64,000 nucleotides of DNA from Agapanthus africanus (lineage: Eukaryota; Streptophyta; Magnoliopsida; Asparagales; Amaryllidaceae), in assembly GCA_030015575.1 (NCBI GenBank), contig JASDDO010000024.1:41688114-41752113 (forward strand). The letters run 5' to 3'. Below the pieces are notes generated by a model, which worked only from the letters and a program-made list of their open reading frames with translations, did no database searches and was not told the origin of the DNA. Below, piece after piece: positions 53,502 to 64,000 of this stretch. The position numbers were made by a program, and so were the translations under genes. How positions within the stretch are numbered: position 1 is the stretch's first letter; every line of letters begins with the position of its first letter.

Positions 53502-55540
53502 TGTCATGCTCCGCTTTCCGAAATACGTAAACACGGTACGTGACAGAGCCAACCATGCAACCTGTGGTTAGAAATCATCTCTTCACAGTCACATTACGGC
53601 TATGTATCGGATATCAAGAACAATAAAATATATAATCTATCTAACACATGTCCATCTCCCACAATAAATAAAATCAAGAAAATGTATAAAGCGGAAACGA
53701 ATCAAAATCCAATAAACAATAGTATCTGAATCACGTCCCAATACGGCCTCACATCAATAGAAATAAAACTGCCGAAATAAATAAACTAAGAGTCTATAAA
53801 CTAAATAGCTAGCTCCTCATTGCTCCGCTTGATTGCTAAAATACTCCTAATCTGCCTTCGCTAAAGGTAGAGGAACTGGGACATGCAAAACCCAGACGTC
53901 AGTGCGTCATAAATACCACAATAATAGTAATAATCAGGATATGATATTATGATTAAAGATGAATATAAATAATAAACTCAGATATAAATAGTGAGTTATA
54001 TGTATGTGATGTATATCCTAAAATCTGTGATTCTAGATTATCTATTCAACAAGTCTTTGAAATCGATAAATATAATTCTCATCGTAACTCAACAGTATAT
54101 ATCTCGTTCAAATCCCTACGAGACCACGGCACAATAATTTATTCCGTCACGTCCGGAATCACGGCAAACAATGATTATTCTGTCACGCACGGAATCACGG
54201 AAAACAATAAACAATGATTATTCTGTAACGCCCGAAATCACGGCAAACAATAATAATATTCTCTTGAATACGTTTCAGTTACATTCTGATTTCCCTTTTT
54301 CTCCCAAGGTTCTGTATTCAAGTCAGGTATTGTTGATATAAATCTAATGCTAACACAGGATCAAGCAGGCAGGTACAAGTCTTGTCTATGCAGACAACAA
54401 GTCACGTCCATCAGTACAACAATCAGGATTGTTGGTATTAGCAATAAAATCCAAGTAACAAGTCTGGTAATGCGTCGTGAACATATCATGTATTGTATAT
54501 TAACCAAAATAGGTACCAATGTAAAACTGTAATCAATATCGAAACACAATTAATGTCAGGATAAATATGTATCTATCTGTAATAACCGTTATACGTCAAT
54601 TACCATGTATATTGCAATCTAGATAACATATTGAACTGATATAGTAGTATGATAATATTGTGATATTCCGGCATGCAACTGGATAAGCTATTATCGGTAC
54701 GGATACAGACGGATACTATAAAACTGTAAATCGGTAATTTCTGCTGGATGGTAAAACACGTGCACTATAATTTATCAAATAAATATTGATATTAATAAAA
54801 TAGCATGTTGCAAATTTAAAACTTGCCTGATCGAATTTCACATTGAGATACGGATATCACGTTCCGATGTCGAAATAAAATAACGACACAAAACTTACGC
54901 ACGAAGAACTGGACCTGGTTGAGCAGCCGCGTGATGTGATGACTGTGCTAGATGACGACGGTAGCTGGGTCGTCTGGATCGTCGGCGACATGCGCAACTT
55001 CGGCGAGACGATCGGGGATCAAAAAAAGAAAAGAAAGAAGAAAAAGAAGACCAGCTGTTGAGGTTACTGGGTCGGTGAGGACAGAGGAGAGATGGTGGCG
55101 ACGAGAAGAAGTCACCGTGGCCGTGAGGGGTGAAAGGCGATCGGAAGAACAGCAGAGGAGGGAGAAGAGAGTGTTATAATTTTATTATTATTTATATATA
55201 TATATTAGAGAGAGAGGGAGGAGAGAGAAGAGAGAGATTTATTAATTGATTAATATATTATATATATATAACAGTATATATTATATATATTAGTTATATA
55301 AAATATTATATATATATATGGTTACTCCGAATATTACTCGTGTCGCTTCAAAAATCTAGTTTTTCAATATGGAGAATATGCATAAAAATCTAAACCATAA
55401 TGCGATATCCTGTCAATAAAAACATATACTCCCAATAAAAGTCTACGTAAATATACATAGCGATCCAAATACTAGTCTGTATAACACTTAGGATATGAAC
55501 ACGATATATATGTGCAATCACGTGATATGGGGTAGTATAA
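53502..55540 (-). repeat. C': diverged C-type LTR, inverted
   Basis: Starts TGTCATGCTCCGCTTTCC and parallels C LTR 1 for its first ~350 bases (accatgcaacctgtggttag, cacagtcacattacggct, ctaacacatgtcca). It then keeps the same order: 'aacccagacgtcag' near 53890, hairpin units around 54100-54245, a GC-rich zone at 54900-55170 and GA repeats at 55205. It ends near GGGGTAGTATAACA. No interior is attached, so it may be a solo LTR. Heavily diverged. No matching target duplication found. Confidence 0.7.
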
Positions 55541-57771
55541 CATGCAAGGCTAAATAAGAAAATATATTATTTGATTTTATTTTGTATGTTAAAAAGATAT
55601 TTAGAATCTAAAATACATTTGTATGTTTATAAAATCTAGATTTACATGGATACTCTGTACTAGCAAATATTTGATATAATCTTGAACCATGATGGATTTC
55701 AGACATGCGGGTCTGTAAGGTTAGCCTAGCACCCTATGAAGAGTTTTGAAGCATCACATGACCCAAAGTTATAATTGTAAGGTGCTAAACTAACATGCAA
55801 ATGGATCGATCCTAGAAAATTAGGGTTATTAAACATTAAGCTAGAAAAGATTAGGGTTTGAAGGCTACAACCTTTGTAGCTCCCCTTTTTGCTTCACTCC
55901 TTAGGCTCTTGGGTGTTGGAAGAAGGTCCTCTTGTTGTCCTCTTACGTCCACGACGATCCACCCGGAGTTTCCCGTCCAAGCTAGCAAATTTGGAAAAAC
56001 CAAGAGAACACTCTAATCAAGTCGGCTAAACTTGATTAAAATGATGTTGTGGCTATGGATCTCACTTCAAAATCCTATTTTTATGAGTATTTTACTCTCT
56101 TATAAGAACTAGAGAGCAAAGCATGGAGGTTGATGAAGATGGTGGTCTTTTTGTGAAGAAGAGAATGAATTATCCTTTTAAAGAGAAAAGAAAAATAACT
56201 ATATATATTTTTCTTTCTCATAACCAACCATGGTTAGATTTAAAGATATCATTTGACTTAAGTTAAAAGCATAATAAGAAAATAAACCATGGGTTAAAAG
56301 TTAGGTGAGCATGGTAGAGTTTAGAAGAGTGTAGAAACTCTTAAATGATTTAACCCATTTTTCATTTCCTTTTGCTTTACTTTAAATCCAATAATAATCC
56401 AAAAATAACCATGGTGTAATTCTTATATATCCACCATTCTCATTGTATAAACAACCATGATAAAATGATGTATGTATGCATGTGTGCTTGCACATCCATA
56501 TGTGCATGAACAAGAAAGAATGCATACATGCATGCATACATCCAAAATAAACAAGATAGGATTTGTAGTGAGAAACTAATGATGAATCAACACTTGATTC
56601 ACTAATCCGGTCATATCACATATGACCCGACCATTAGCAAGCCGTCCAATTAATATACGGTATCCCATACACGCATTTTAATCGGGTCCAAGCGCATATC
56701 GCATACGCGCACCACAACGTTTCGCCTGGACTAGGTAACTCCTATGTGGGACTCTAAGACTCGTCAATACGCCGACAGTGGGTGATGATCATATCAAGCA
56801 CCTCCAAGCCGCAAGCGGTCAGCTAAACGTAACGGCCACCCGGGTATTGAGCGATTAGAAGAAAACAAGCGAACCTGTTACAACTCCCGTCGAGCCATCC
56901 GGCAACACTACCGTACAGTCCGGTCTCTTCATCAGATATGCTGCATATTGAGCCTAGGGATGGTAACGTCGACCCTAATAACTCAACAAGTCGTGCCGGT
57001 GAATGGTCTATAACAGATCGAGAAACTACTGATAACACTTATCAGCAAATCTCTGCAGCCCTGGCCAGGGACTTACTGATATAACCAGTCGGGCACAGTA
57101 CAGCATCAACCCCCAATACCGGGAGAGACGAAACCCCTCCTATCGCTCATCGTCTTCGTGTGTCTCGGGACTGTACCCAACGACCACCTGTTTGCACGAC
57201 TCAGTAGAGCCGTGGTAGGGTGGTAATCAAAGTACAGTGGAAGAACACACAAGACTCTATGACGATCTCGGGTCTACAGACTAACCTGTACCAGTGTCAC
57301 CTGAGAACTGCTATCCGACGATAGATATAATTCCATATAGGAGTTCTCGGTGAGTCCGTCCAGTGTACCCAGTCAGCACTGAGCACCCGTATATGATCTT
57401 GATGTCAAGCATCGATGAATGTGGGAACATCCATCGCCCATCGTATGGGTCTAGTATCATATACGCTAGTCTACTCTGGTATATCAATGTCCCGTCTCGA
57501 TATACCTACGACTAGGGACTTTCCAGGATATGCTTACAGACTACAGATGTCCCACTAGTATGATCTCCATAATCAGAGTAGTCAAGCCAATATCCTCAAG
57601 GCTTTATCAGCGTGTATGAATGAATAAAAGCATGATCAAATCAACATGTCAGATAAAGAAGAACCAGATAGCATACTATCATGTCGAGCAAGAATGCAAA
57701 CTGAATATATATATATGTATAGATACATCCACTATCACATAATGGCCTCTAGGGCATACATATATCCAACA
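55541..57771 (-). repeat. 3' LTR of the copia element
   Basis: On minus it starts TGTTGGATATATGTATGCCC, a start typical of Angela/Tork copia LTRs, right after the polypurine tract GTGGGAGAT. The other end is placed at 'tgcaaggct' (55541) because it begins with TG and abuts the C' end; this boundary is uncertain. The partner LTR is outside the window. Confidence 0.65.
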
Positions 57772-57785
57772 ATCTCCCACTTGCA

Positions 57786-58010
57786 CTAAGGCCAGTTATT
57801 GGCGTATCTCATACCCAACATCTCAAAAAGTCGCTCATGCTGTGGCTGAGGGAGGGCCTTGGTGAGTGGATCCGCGGCGTTGTTCTTTGTGTCAACTCTC
57901 TTAATCTCGATCTCGCGGCGATCTACAATCTCCCGGATCAAATGAAAGCGCCTCAGGATATGTCTGGACCGCTGATGGGATCTGGGCTCCTTGGCTAACG
58001 CCATCGCCCC
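57786..58010 (-). pseudogene. C-terminal part of copia RNase H
   Basis: Minus-strand LAKEPRSHQRSRHILRRFHL, IREIVDRREIEIKRVDTKNN and DPLTKALP are the invariant end of copia RNase H. It ends with NNWP shortly before the polypurine tract. Separated from the rest of the gene by D2. Confidence 0.85.
58006..58010. repeat. target duplication of D2, left
   Basis: gcccc, repeated at 60922-60926. Confidence 0.9.
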
Positions 58011-60921
58011 TGTTCCCCTCCGAACGGCGGCGCACAGGACCGCGATGTCCTGACGCTGGGATTCGGGGCAGATGCTATTTGGTTTTATCCGTCCACCTCT
58101 CCGAAGATGCCAAGTTGATTTATGGCACCATGTATCGGAGGTTTAGACGGATGCGGCCGATGTAGCAGACTTCGTCAGATTCCCCCTCGCTTGAGGGGTT
58201 TTTGATTGTGGGGACGCTCTTCCCTGCAGGCGCAAGCCCCTGCAGTTAATTACGCTACCGCATCGCGGTAACAACTTTCTCCTTCTCCAGAATTTCACTT
58301 CGTGTCGTGTGTGTTTGTTTTGTTTGTGGTTGCCCGTGGATTGTATACGGAGACTGAGTAATGCCGTCGCCCGTAGGACGTGGATTAGTCCAAATCCGTA
58401 TTTACTTAGATTTGGGTTTGGTGTTTTTAGTTTAAGGATGCATTAGTCGCGTTGCGGCTAAGATCAACTTAAACGTTCGTTAAGGATATGATAGTCCTGT
58501 TTGAGACTAAGATCAACTTAACGTGATCGTTTAGATCCGACAAAAGAGCGTTTGGGCTCTATTGTTCCAGTTTGGGAGATTCATAGTCCAATTTGGGACT
58601 AAAGTCTGTTTGGAGGATACGTTAGCCATTTTTGAGACTAAGATCGACTCGAACGTTTGTTAAGGATACGTTAGTCCAGTTTGAGACTGAGATCAACTTA
58701 ACGGGATCGTTTAGGTCCGACAAAAGAGCATTTGGGCTCTATTGTGCCAGTTTAGGGACGTGGTGGTCCATATTCCAGTTTAGGGACGTGGTGGTCCATC
58801 GCATTTATGGCCGTCGGGACCCGTCACCTCTCTGACGTCATTGAAGAATTACAACGATAGGTGTCAGAGGAGTTCAGAGATGTACCCTTGAACCAGAGTT
58901 GATTTGGGGTTTTATCATTCATTTAAATGTCTAAAGATGCGGGACCGTTTAGATCCGGCAAAAGAGCATTTGGAGGCTCTATTATTCCAGTTTAGGGACG
59001 TAGTGGTCCACTTTCCAGTTTAGGGACGTGGTGGTCCATCGCCAGTTTAAGGACGTGGTGGTCCGATATTAGTTTAGGGACATTTCGGTCCGATATTAGT
59101 TTAGGGACGTTCCGGTCCGATGTTAGTTTATGGACATTTCGGTCCGATGTTAGTTTATGGACATTTCGGTCCACGAGTTTAAAGACCCCGCAGTCCATAT
59201 CGATGTGTGGTCGTTGGGACCCGTCACCTCTTTGACGTCGTTGAGGAATTACAACGACGGATGTCAAAGGAGTTCGGAGATGTACCCTCGAACCGGATAT
59301 AAATTGATTTAGAAGAGCAATTTTGCTCAGTCAATTTAATTTAAGGACTTATGGCCAAAATTGGGCTAAGTCCAGTTGAAATGTTCAACATTTTATTTGC
59401 TTTTGCATTGCATTTCTTTTTTTTATTTTTATTTGGGCCTTGCCCAGAAAGGATGCAGAGCATCAATTTGTTTTGGGCTCTGCCCTTTTAGAAATGATGC
59501 AAGGCATCAATTTTATTTGGGCTCTGCCCTTGTATAAAGGATGCAAAGCATCAATTTATTTGGGCTCTGCCCATTTATTGCCTTGCAATTTATTTTGGCC
59601 TGTCAGGTCATTTTGATTTGGGCCTGGCCCTTTAGAAAATGCATTGCATTTATCAAGCGCTTTGCGCCAATCAAAAAGCACAACAGTGCAAATTTATAAG
59701 TGCAAAGCACTATTAATTTAAGAACCTTTTAGGTTCAAGAACCGATGGTTCATAAAACAAGTGCAAGGCACTATTTTTTAGATCTAAGAAAAAACAAGTT
59801 TTTCTTGTTTTTCTTATCTTAGAGAACCAAAGGTTCATAGCAAGTGCAAGGCACTATTTTTATTTAGATCTAAGAAAAAACAAATTCTTCTTGTTTTTCT
59901 TATATCAGAGAACCAAAGGTTCATAGCAAGTGCAAGGCACTATTTTTATTTAGATATAAGAAAAAACAAATTCTTCTTGTTTTTCTTATATCAGAGAACC
60001 AAAGGTTCATAGCAAGTGCAAGGCACTATTTTTATTATTTTTATTTATTTATTTATTTATTTATTGAAGATCACTAATCTTGTTTTCTAGATCAATGATC
60101 TATTCTTTGAGAGAATTTTCTCTTATCTCAAAGGTTTTTACCTTCTTTTTCTTTGAGCTTTTCTCAGAATTCTCTCTCTGTTTGAAGCTCTTGGCTTTTT
60201 TCCAAGCAAAAAATGTTCTCATGTGGTGCGCACGTGCGTTGCACGTGGTGCCGCATGGCGGGCACACGTGCGTTGCACGTGGCGCACATGCGCATTATGA
60301 GGAGAAGCAAAGCTTCTATCTTGGAGAACTAAGCTCCTTTGGAGAACTAAGCTCCTTTGAGTATTGAATCCTTTGAGGATTTAACTCTACCTTTCTAAGA
60401 GGTATCCCCTCTTATTTATATGGGAGTGGTAGAGAAGCCATCTCTCCTTTTCCCGATGTGGGACTAAAATATGCATTCCCCATGTAGTAGAGCATTACTT
60501 TAGGTTACACGTGCATAACATATTTGCTCATAACTTTTGATCCCGAATGAATTATGAGGCCCATAATATATCAAATCGAAGGTCTTTTCGAGATGCTTTC
60601 AATATCATCAGAATTTAGCCATTTCTCATTCCGGAGTTTGTCAAAATACAGCTCGGAAAATACTGGTTCGCATCGTCTTCCTTATATCACATGTGCATAG
60701 ACATTTGCTCATAACTTTTGATCCCGGATGAATTATGAGGCCCATAATATATCAAATCGAAGGTTTTTTCGAGATGCTTTCAATACCATCATAATTTAAC
60801 AGTTCTTCATTGGGGAGTTTACCAAAATACAGGCCGGAAGATACTGGTCCGCATTTTCTTAAGCGTATCGCTGCCATTTGATACCTTGGACTCTTTTGCG
60901 CAGAAATTTTTGGCGGGAACA
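58011..60921 (-). repeat. D2: solo LTR of the D family (2911 bp)
   Basis: Starts TGTTCCCCTCC, ends GGCGGGAACA (inverted TGTTCCC/GGGAACA ends) and is flanked by gcccc on both sides. No interior, so one LTR is left after recombination between two. It carries the 27-bp minisatellite (58748-58800, 58985-59180), the hairpin mosaic (59380-60420) and an ~85-bp tandem (59761-60030). A ~180-base direct repeat near 60500 and 60690 shares 'tgctcataacttttgatccc'. Orientation is taken from D1. Confidence 0.93.
59761..60030. repeat. ~85-bp tandem array in D2
   Basis: 'gtgcaaggcac' falls at 59761, 59844, 59930 and 60016 (spacing 83, 86, 86). Each unit holds a stem AAGAAAAA...TTTTTCTT and GAACC-aaa-GGTTC. 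D1 has a single unit near 4800-4871. Confidence 0.85.
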
Positions 60922-61001
60922 GCCCCATTATTGTCACAATACAAAGGTATTGGATCAATAATGGTTGGAACTACTCCTAGCTCCGAGACGAACTTCTTCA
61001 T
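60922..61001 (-). pseudogene. copia RNase H, part next to D2
   Basis: Minus-strand KKFVSELGV and IPLYCDNNGA, the CDN motif of copia RNase H, end exactly at the D2 insertion. Confidence 0.8.
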
Positions 61002-61946
61002 CTAGACGGCTTCCTTGGCGGCATCATTTGCGGCAATGTACTCAGCTTCCATCGTAAAGTCTGCAACGGTATCTTGTTTGGAACTCTTCCAACTCACCGC
61101 TCCTCCATTGAGGGTAAACACAAACCCTGAGATAGATTTGCTGTCATCCTTATCGCTCTGGAAGCTCGAATCGGTAAAGGCCTCCATTTGGAGATCTGTA
61201 TTACCATACACCAAGAACATTTCTTTAGTCCTTCGTAAGTACTTAAGAATGTTCTTCACAGCTGTCCAGTGGTTCTCCCCTGGGTTGGATTGATACCTGC
61301 TCACAACACTAAGTGCATAAGCTACATCTGGGCGTGTACATAACATCGCATACATTATAGATCCTACTGCCGAAGCATAGGGTATAATGCTCATGCGAGC
61401 TCTCTCTTCATCGGTCTTTGGACAAGAATCCTTGGAGAGAGTGACTCCATGGCAAGCGGGTAAGGCACCCCGCTTGGAGTCTTCCATACTAAACCTCTTT
61501 AGGATGGTGTTGATGTACTTGGTTTGGGACAATCCCAATAACTTTTTGGATCTATCCCTATAGATCCTTATGCCCAGGATGTATGTGGCATCACCCAGGT
61601 CCTTCATGGAGAACCTTAGCGATAAGAATGATTTGACCGACTGTAGCATAGGAATATCATTTCCTATCAGAAGAATGTCATCCACGTACAATACGAGGAA
61701 TGTGACAGCTCTTCCTACAGCCTTCCTATAAACACAAGGTTCATCTGGATTTTTGATGAAATCAAACTCTTTGATAGCATCATCGAAACAGATGTTCCAA
61801 CTCCGAGATGCCTGCTTTAACCCATATATGGATTTAAGCAGCCTACATGCTTTTTCGCTGCTCCCACTGTCAATGAAGCCCTCTGGCTGATCCATATAAA
61901 CGCATTCTTCTAAATCTCCATTTAGAAATGCTGTTTTAACGTCCAT
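61002..61946 (-). CDS. pol: copia reverse transcriptase (C part) and RNase H
   Basis: About 314 residues. Landmarks: MDVKTAFLNGDLEE, YMDQPEGF, LLKSIYGLKQASRSW, the catalytic LVLYVDDILLIGND, KDLGDATYILGI, then RNase H with YASAVGSIMYAMLCTRPDVA, FTDSSFQSDKDDSKSISGFV, SWKSSKQDTVADFTMEAEYI. Makes DNA from element RNA and removes the RNA. Most key residues are present; the element as a whole is broken by D2. Confidence 0.88.
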   Translation of the reverse strand: MDVKTAFLNGDLEECVYMDQPEGFIDSGSSEKACRLLKSIYGLKQASRSWNICFDDAIKEFDFIKNPDEPCVYRKAVGRAVTFLVLYVDDILLIGNDIPMLQSVKSFLSLRFSMKDLGDATYILGIRIYRDRSKKLLGLSQTKYINTILKRFSMEDSKRGALPACHGVTLSKDSCPKTDEERARMSIIPYASAVGSIMYAMLCTRPDVAYALSVVSRYQSNPGENHWTAVKNILKYLRRTKEMFLVYGNTDLQMEAFTDSSFQSDKDDSKSISGFVFTLNGGAVSWKSSKQDTVADFTMEAEYIAANDAAKEAV

Positions 61947-62291
61947 CTACCAGATTTCATAGTCGTAGTGAGCAGCAATAGCAAGTAGGATCCGAATGGA
62001 TTTAAGCATGGCTACGGGCGAAAAAGTTTCGTCATAGTCCAGACCTGGTCTTTGACGAAAACCTTTCGCCACAAGTCTTGCCTTATAGGTCTCTACCTGC
62101 CCATCCACACCAATCTTTCTTTTAAAGATCCATTTACACCCTACAGGTTTTACCCCAGGGGGTACAATGTCCAAAGTCCATACTTTGTTGGTGTACATAG
62201 ACTCCATTTCGGATCTCATGGTATCCAGCCACTTCACAGAGTCACCACTTGTGATAGCTTGCTGAAAACTGGTAGGATCATCATCATCCAT
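61947..62291 (-). CDS. pol: copia reverse transcriptase, N-terminal part
   Basis: Landmarks: AITSGDSVKWLDTMRSEMES, VWTLDIVPPGVKPVGCKWIF, YKARLVAKGFRQRPGLDYDE, TFSPVAMLKSIRILLAIAAH. This is the fingers region. It lies between the integrase frame and the catalytic part on the same strand. Confidence 0.85.
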   Translation of the reverse strand: MDDDDPTSFQQAITSGDSVKWLDTMRSEMESMYTNKVWTLDIVPPGVKPVGCKWIFKRKIGVDGQVETYKARLVAKGFRQRPGLDYDETFSPVAMLKSIRILLAIAAHYDYEIW

Positions 62292-62381
62292 GATACAGTC
62301 TTCTCTGTCACCATCAATGAGGAAACCGTAGTACCTCTCCGGTGGGCGAGAAGTCCTACCAGACCTACGGAGTGGCCGAGG

Positions 62382-64000
62382 TTATTCAGTTTCTGTTGCA
62401 ACAGTCGGTTCAACCAAATCGTCATTTGTAGTTTGTGTCTCTAGAACCTCTTCTAGATCCACCACTTTGCCATCATCTTTATCTGTGAAAAATTCTTTTT
62501 CCAAGAATGTGGCATGTTGAGAAACAAACACTTTTTGTTCCTCTTTGTGGTAGAATAGATATCCATAAGAATTCTTTGGATATCCTACAAAGTTACACAT
62601 GACTGACCGTGTCTCGAGTTTGTCTGGATTCTGCTTTTTAACATAGGCCGGGCAACCCCAAATCTTAATTCTCTTAAGAGATGGTCTCTTCCCATGCCAT
62701 ATCTCATATGGCGTGGTAGACACGGCTTTGGTTGGAACCCTGTTTAGCAGAAACGCTGCAGTCTCCAATGCATACCCCCAAAACGAGACTGGTAACTCAG
62801 CATCACTCATCATGGACCGGACCATATCTAATAGGGTCCTATTCCGTCGTTCTGACACACCGTTGTGCTGTGGTGTGTAAGGAGGAGTGAGCTGAGAGAG
62901 AATCCCATTCCCTTTTAGGAAGTTTGCAAATTCTGTACTGAGATACTCCCCACCTCGATCTGATCGAAGCATCTTGATACTCAAGCCGGTTTGTTTTTCT
63001 ACTTCTAGTTTATATTCAATGAATTTCTCGAAAGCATCGGACTTGTGCTTTAATAAAAATACATGACCGAATCTTGAGAAATCGTCAGTGAATGTAATGA
63101 AGTATGAAAAACCGTCTCTAGCCTGTGTAGACATTGGCCCACATACATCATTATGTATGAGGCCAAGGAGCTGAGTAGCTCTTTCTCCGTGTCCGGTAAA
63201 CGGAGTTTTGGTCATTTTACCCTTGATACAAGACTGGCAAGTCGCATAAGATTTATATTCAAAAGAGTTTAAATATCCATCTTTGTGTAACTTGTTTAGT
63301 CTTGTTTCGTTAATATGACCAAGTCTACAGTGCCAAAGAAAAGCTTCATTTAATTCTGAAAGTTTTCTTTTATTAGTGTGTTGTATACTGAAAACTGTGT
63401 GTTGATTTAGGACATATATTCCGTTATTAAATGTACCATACCCAACCAATATTTGATTTAGGCGAATGTTCATAACATTGTTCTGCAACACAAAATTATA
63501 CCCTTCATTGTCCAACAAAGAAACGGATATTATATTACATAGCATACTAGGTACAAAATAACATGGATTCAAAATCAAAATACATCCAGACGGCAACCCT
63601 AAGTGATACTCTCCCACTGCGACTGTATGTACATTGGAACCATTTCCAACGCGGAGAGTATGGTCACCTGCCTTCAAAACCTTGCTATTTCTCAGCCCCT
63701 GCATAGAATTGCAAATGTGAGAACCTGAACCGGTATCCAATACCCAGGAAGCAGAGTTTATAGAAAAACAGTTTTCAGTCACAAACGCACCTGAAGCAGA
63801 AGCATCACCATGCTTCTTCTTGAGACTTAGGTACTCCGTGCAATTGCGCTTCCAATGTCCTGTCTTGTGGCAATGAAAACACTCGCCTTTCCCCGGGTCT
63901 CCAGTCGTGGACTTTCCCTTTCCCTTCACCTTTTTGACTCCGCCCTTAGGATTAGTGGGTTTCTTCTTTTTCTTTCCCTTGGCCTTAGCCTTTGGGCGAG
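62382..64000 (-). CDS. pol: copia gag end, protease and integrase
   Basis: The frame is open to the right edge; the part beyond ATG 63929 is Lys/Gly/Pro-rich. Zinc knuckle CFHCHKTGHWKRNC comes first. The protease carries WVLDTGSGSHICNSM, with the catalytic Asp in DTG. The integrase zinc finger is HCRLGHINETRLNKLH...CQSCIKGKM. The core has Asp in IHNDVCGPM, Asp in MLRSDRGGEYLS and Glu in QHNGVSERRNRT, and the family GKRPSLKRIKIWGCPAYV segment follows. The last 100 residues are acidic. Together they release mature proteins and insert the DNA copy. Intact over more than 515 residues. Confidence 0.9.
   Translation of the reverse strand, partial: RPKAKAKGKKKKKPTNPKGGVKKVKGKGKSTTGDPGKGECFHCHKTGHWKRNCTEYLSLKKKHGDASASGAFVTENCFSINSASWVLDTGSGSHICNSMQGLRNSKVLKAGDHTLRVGNGSNVHTVAVGEYHLGLPSGCILILNPCYFVPSMLCNIISVSLLDNEGYNFVLQNNVMNIRLNQILVGYGTFNNGIYVLNQHTVFSIQHTNKRKLSELNEAFLWHCRLGHINETRLNKLHKDGYLNSFEYKSYATCQSCIKGKMTKTPFTGHGERATQLLGLIHNDVCGPMSTQARDGFSYFITFTDDFSRFGHVFLLKHKSDAFEKFIEYKLEVEKQTGLSIKMLRSDRGGEYLSTEFANFLKGNGILSQLTPPYTPQHNGVSERRNRTLLDMVRSMMSDAELPVSFWGYALETAAFLLNRVPTKAVSTTPYEIWHGKRPSLKRIKIWGCPAYVKKQNPDKLETRSVMCNFVGYPKNSYGYLFYHKEEQKVFVSQHATFLEKEFFTDKDDGKVVDLEEVLETQTTNDDLVEPTVATETE

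Larger units (their letters stand above)
55541..64000 (-). mobile_element. Ty1/copia element (Angela/Tork-like), 3' two-thirds
   Basis: Minus-strand order from the right edge: zinc knuckle, protease, integrase, reverse transcriptase, RNase H, polypurine tract, 3' LTR. Integrase before reverse transcriptase defines copia. The gag start and 5' LTR lie beyond 64000. The solo LTR D2 (58011-60921) is inserted in the RNase H part. Apart from that insertion, only a few breaks are apparent in the visible polyprotein. Confidence 0.88.

Noticed and set aside
56823-57038. Small minus-strand frame within the copia LTR
   Set aside because: Lies wholly in the LTR, short, and without domain or homologous frame.

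Overview
The window looks like intergenic DNA of a repeat-rich flowering plant. Nearly all of it is explained by LTR retrotransposons, mostly Ty3/gypsy with very long LTRs (about 2.0 to 3.5 kb), one Ty1/copia element and one degraded PIF/Harbinger DNA transposon. I see no convincing host gene, rRNA, functional tRNA gene or CRISPR array. The species cannot be told from the sequence.

Layout, left to right. (D1) 1-5864: 5' half of a Ty3/gypsy element on the minus strand, with a long gag frame, primer-binding site and a repeat-filled LTR. (A fragment) 5865-6367: plus-strand piece of an A-family LTR. (A2) 6369-11042: minus-strand A-family element, two long LTR portions around a 381-base interior with no gene. 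(A3) 11108-13554: another minus-strand A-type LTR. (B) 13555-39782: plus-strand non-autonomous element whose interior holds a small double zinc-knuckle frame and a glutamate-rich frame; its 3' LTR is split by (C). (C) 21190-37581: minus-strand Tekay-like chromovirus in a tandem LTR-interior-LTR-interior-LTR array, bounded by the duplication tcgtg. 39783-40249 is AT-rich filler. (B') 40250-43391 plus 50668-50766: old B-type LTR, inverted, split by (A1). (A1) 43392-50662: plus-strand gag-only element (TR-GAG type) with duplication ttaat. 50767-53000: Harbinger remnant, with transposase on plus and a Myb/SANT-like gene on minus. (C') 53502-55540: degraded C-like LTR. (Copia) 55541-64000: minus-strand Angela/Tork-like copia element running off the right edge, split by (D2), a 2911-base solo LTR of the D family at 58011-60921 with duplication gcccc.

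Order of events where nesting shows it: Harbinger before B'; B' before A1; B before C; copia before D2. C is the youngest large event, because its repeated units differ at only scattered sites by eye.

The most unusual signals are in LTR architecture rather than in new proteins: a D-family LTR built largely from tiny triloop hairpins, with an exact 53-bp array; tRNA-like A and B boxes kept in four A-family LTRs; a hairpin next to the polypurine tract shared by families A, B and C with a paired base change; a triple hairpin after the 5' LTR of A1; and the three-LTR array C. All coordinates and similarity judgements were made by eye.
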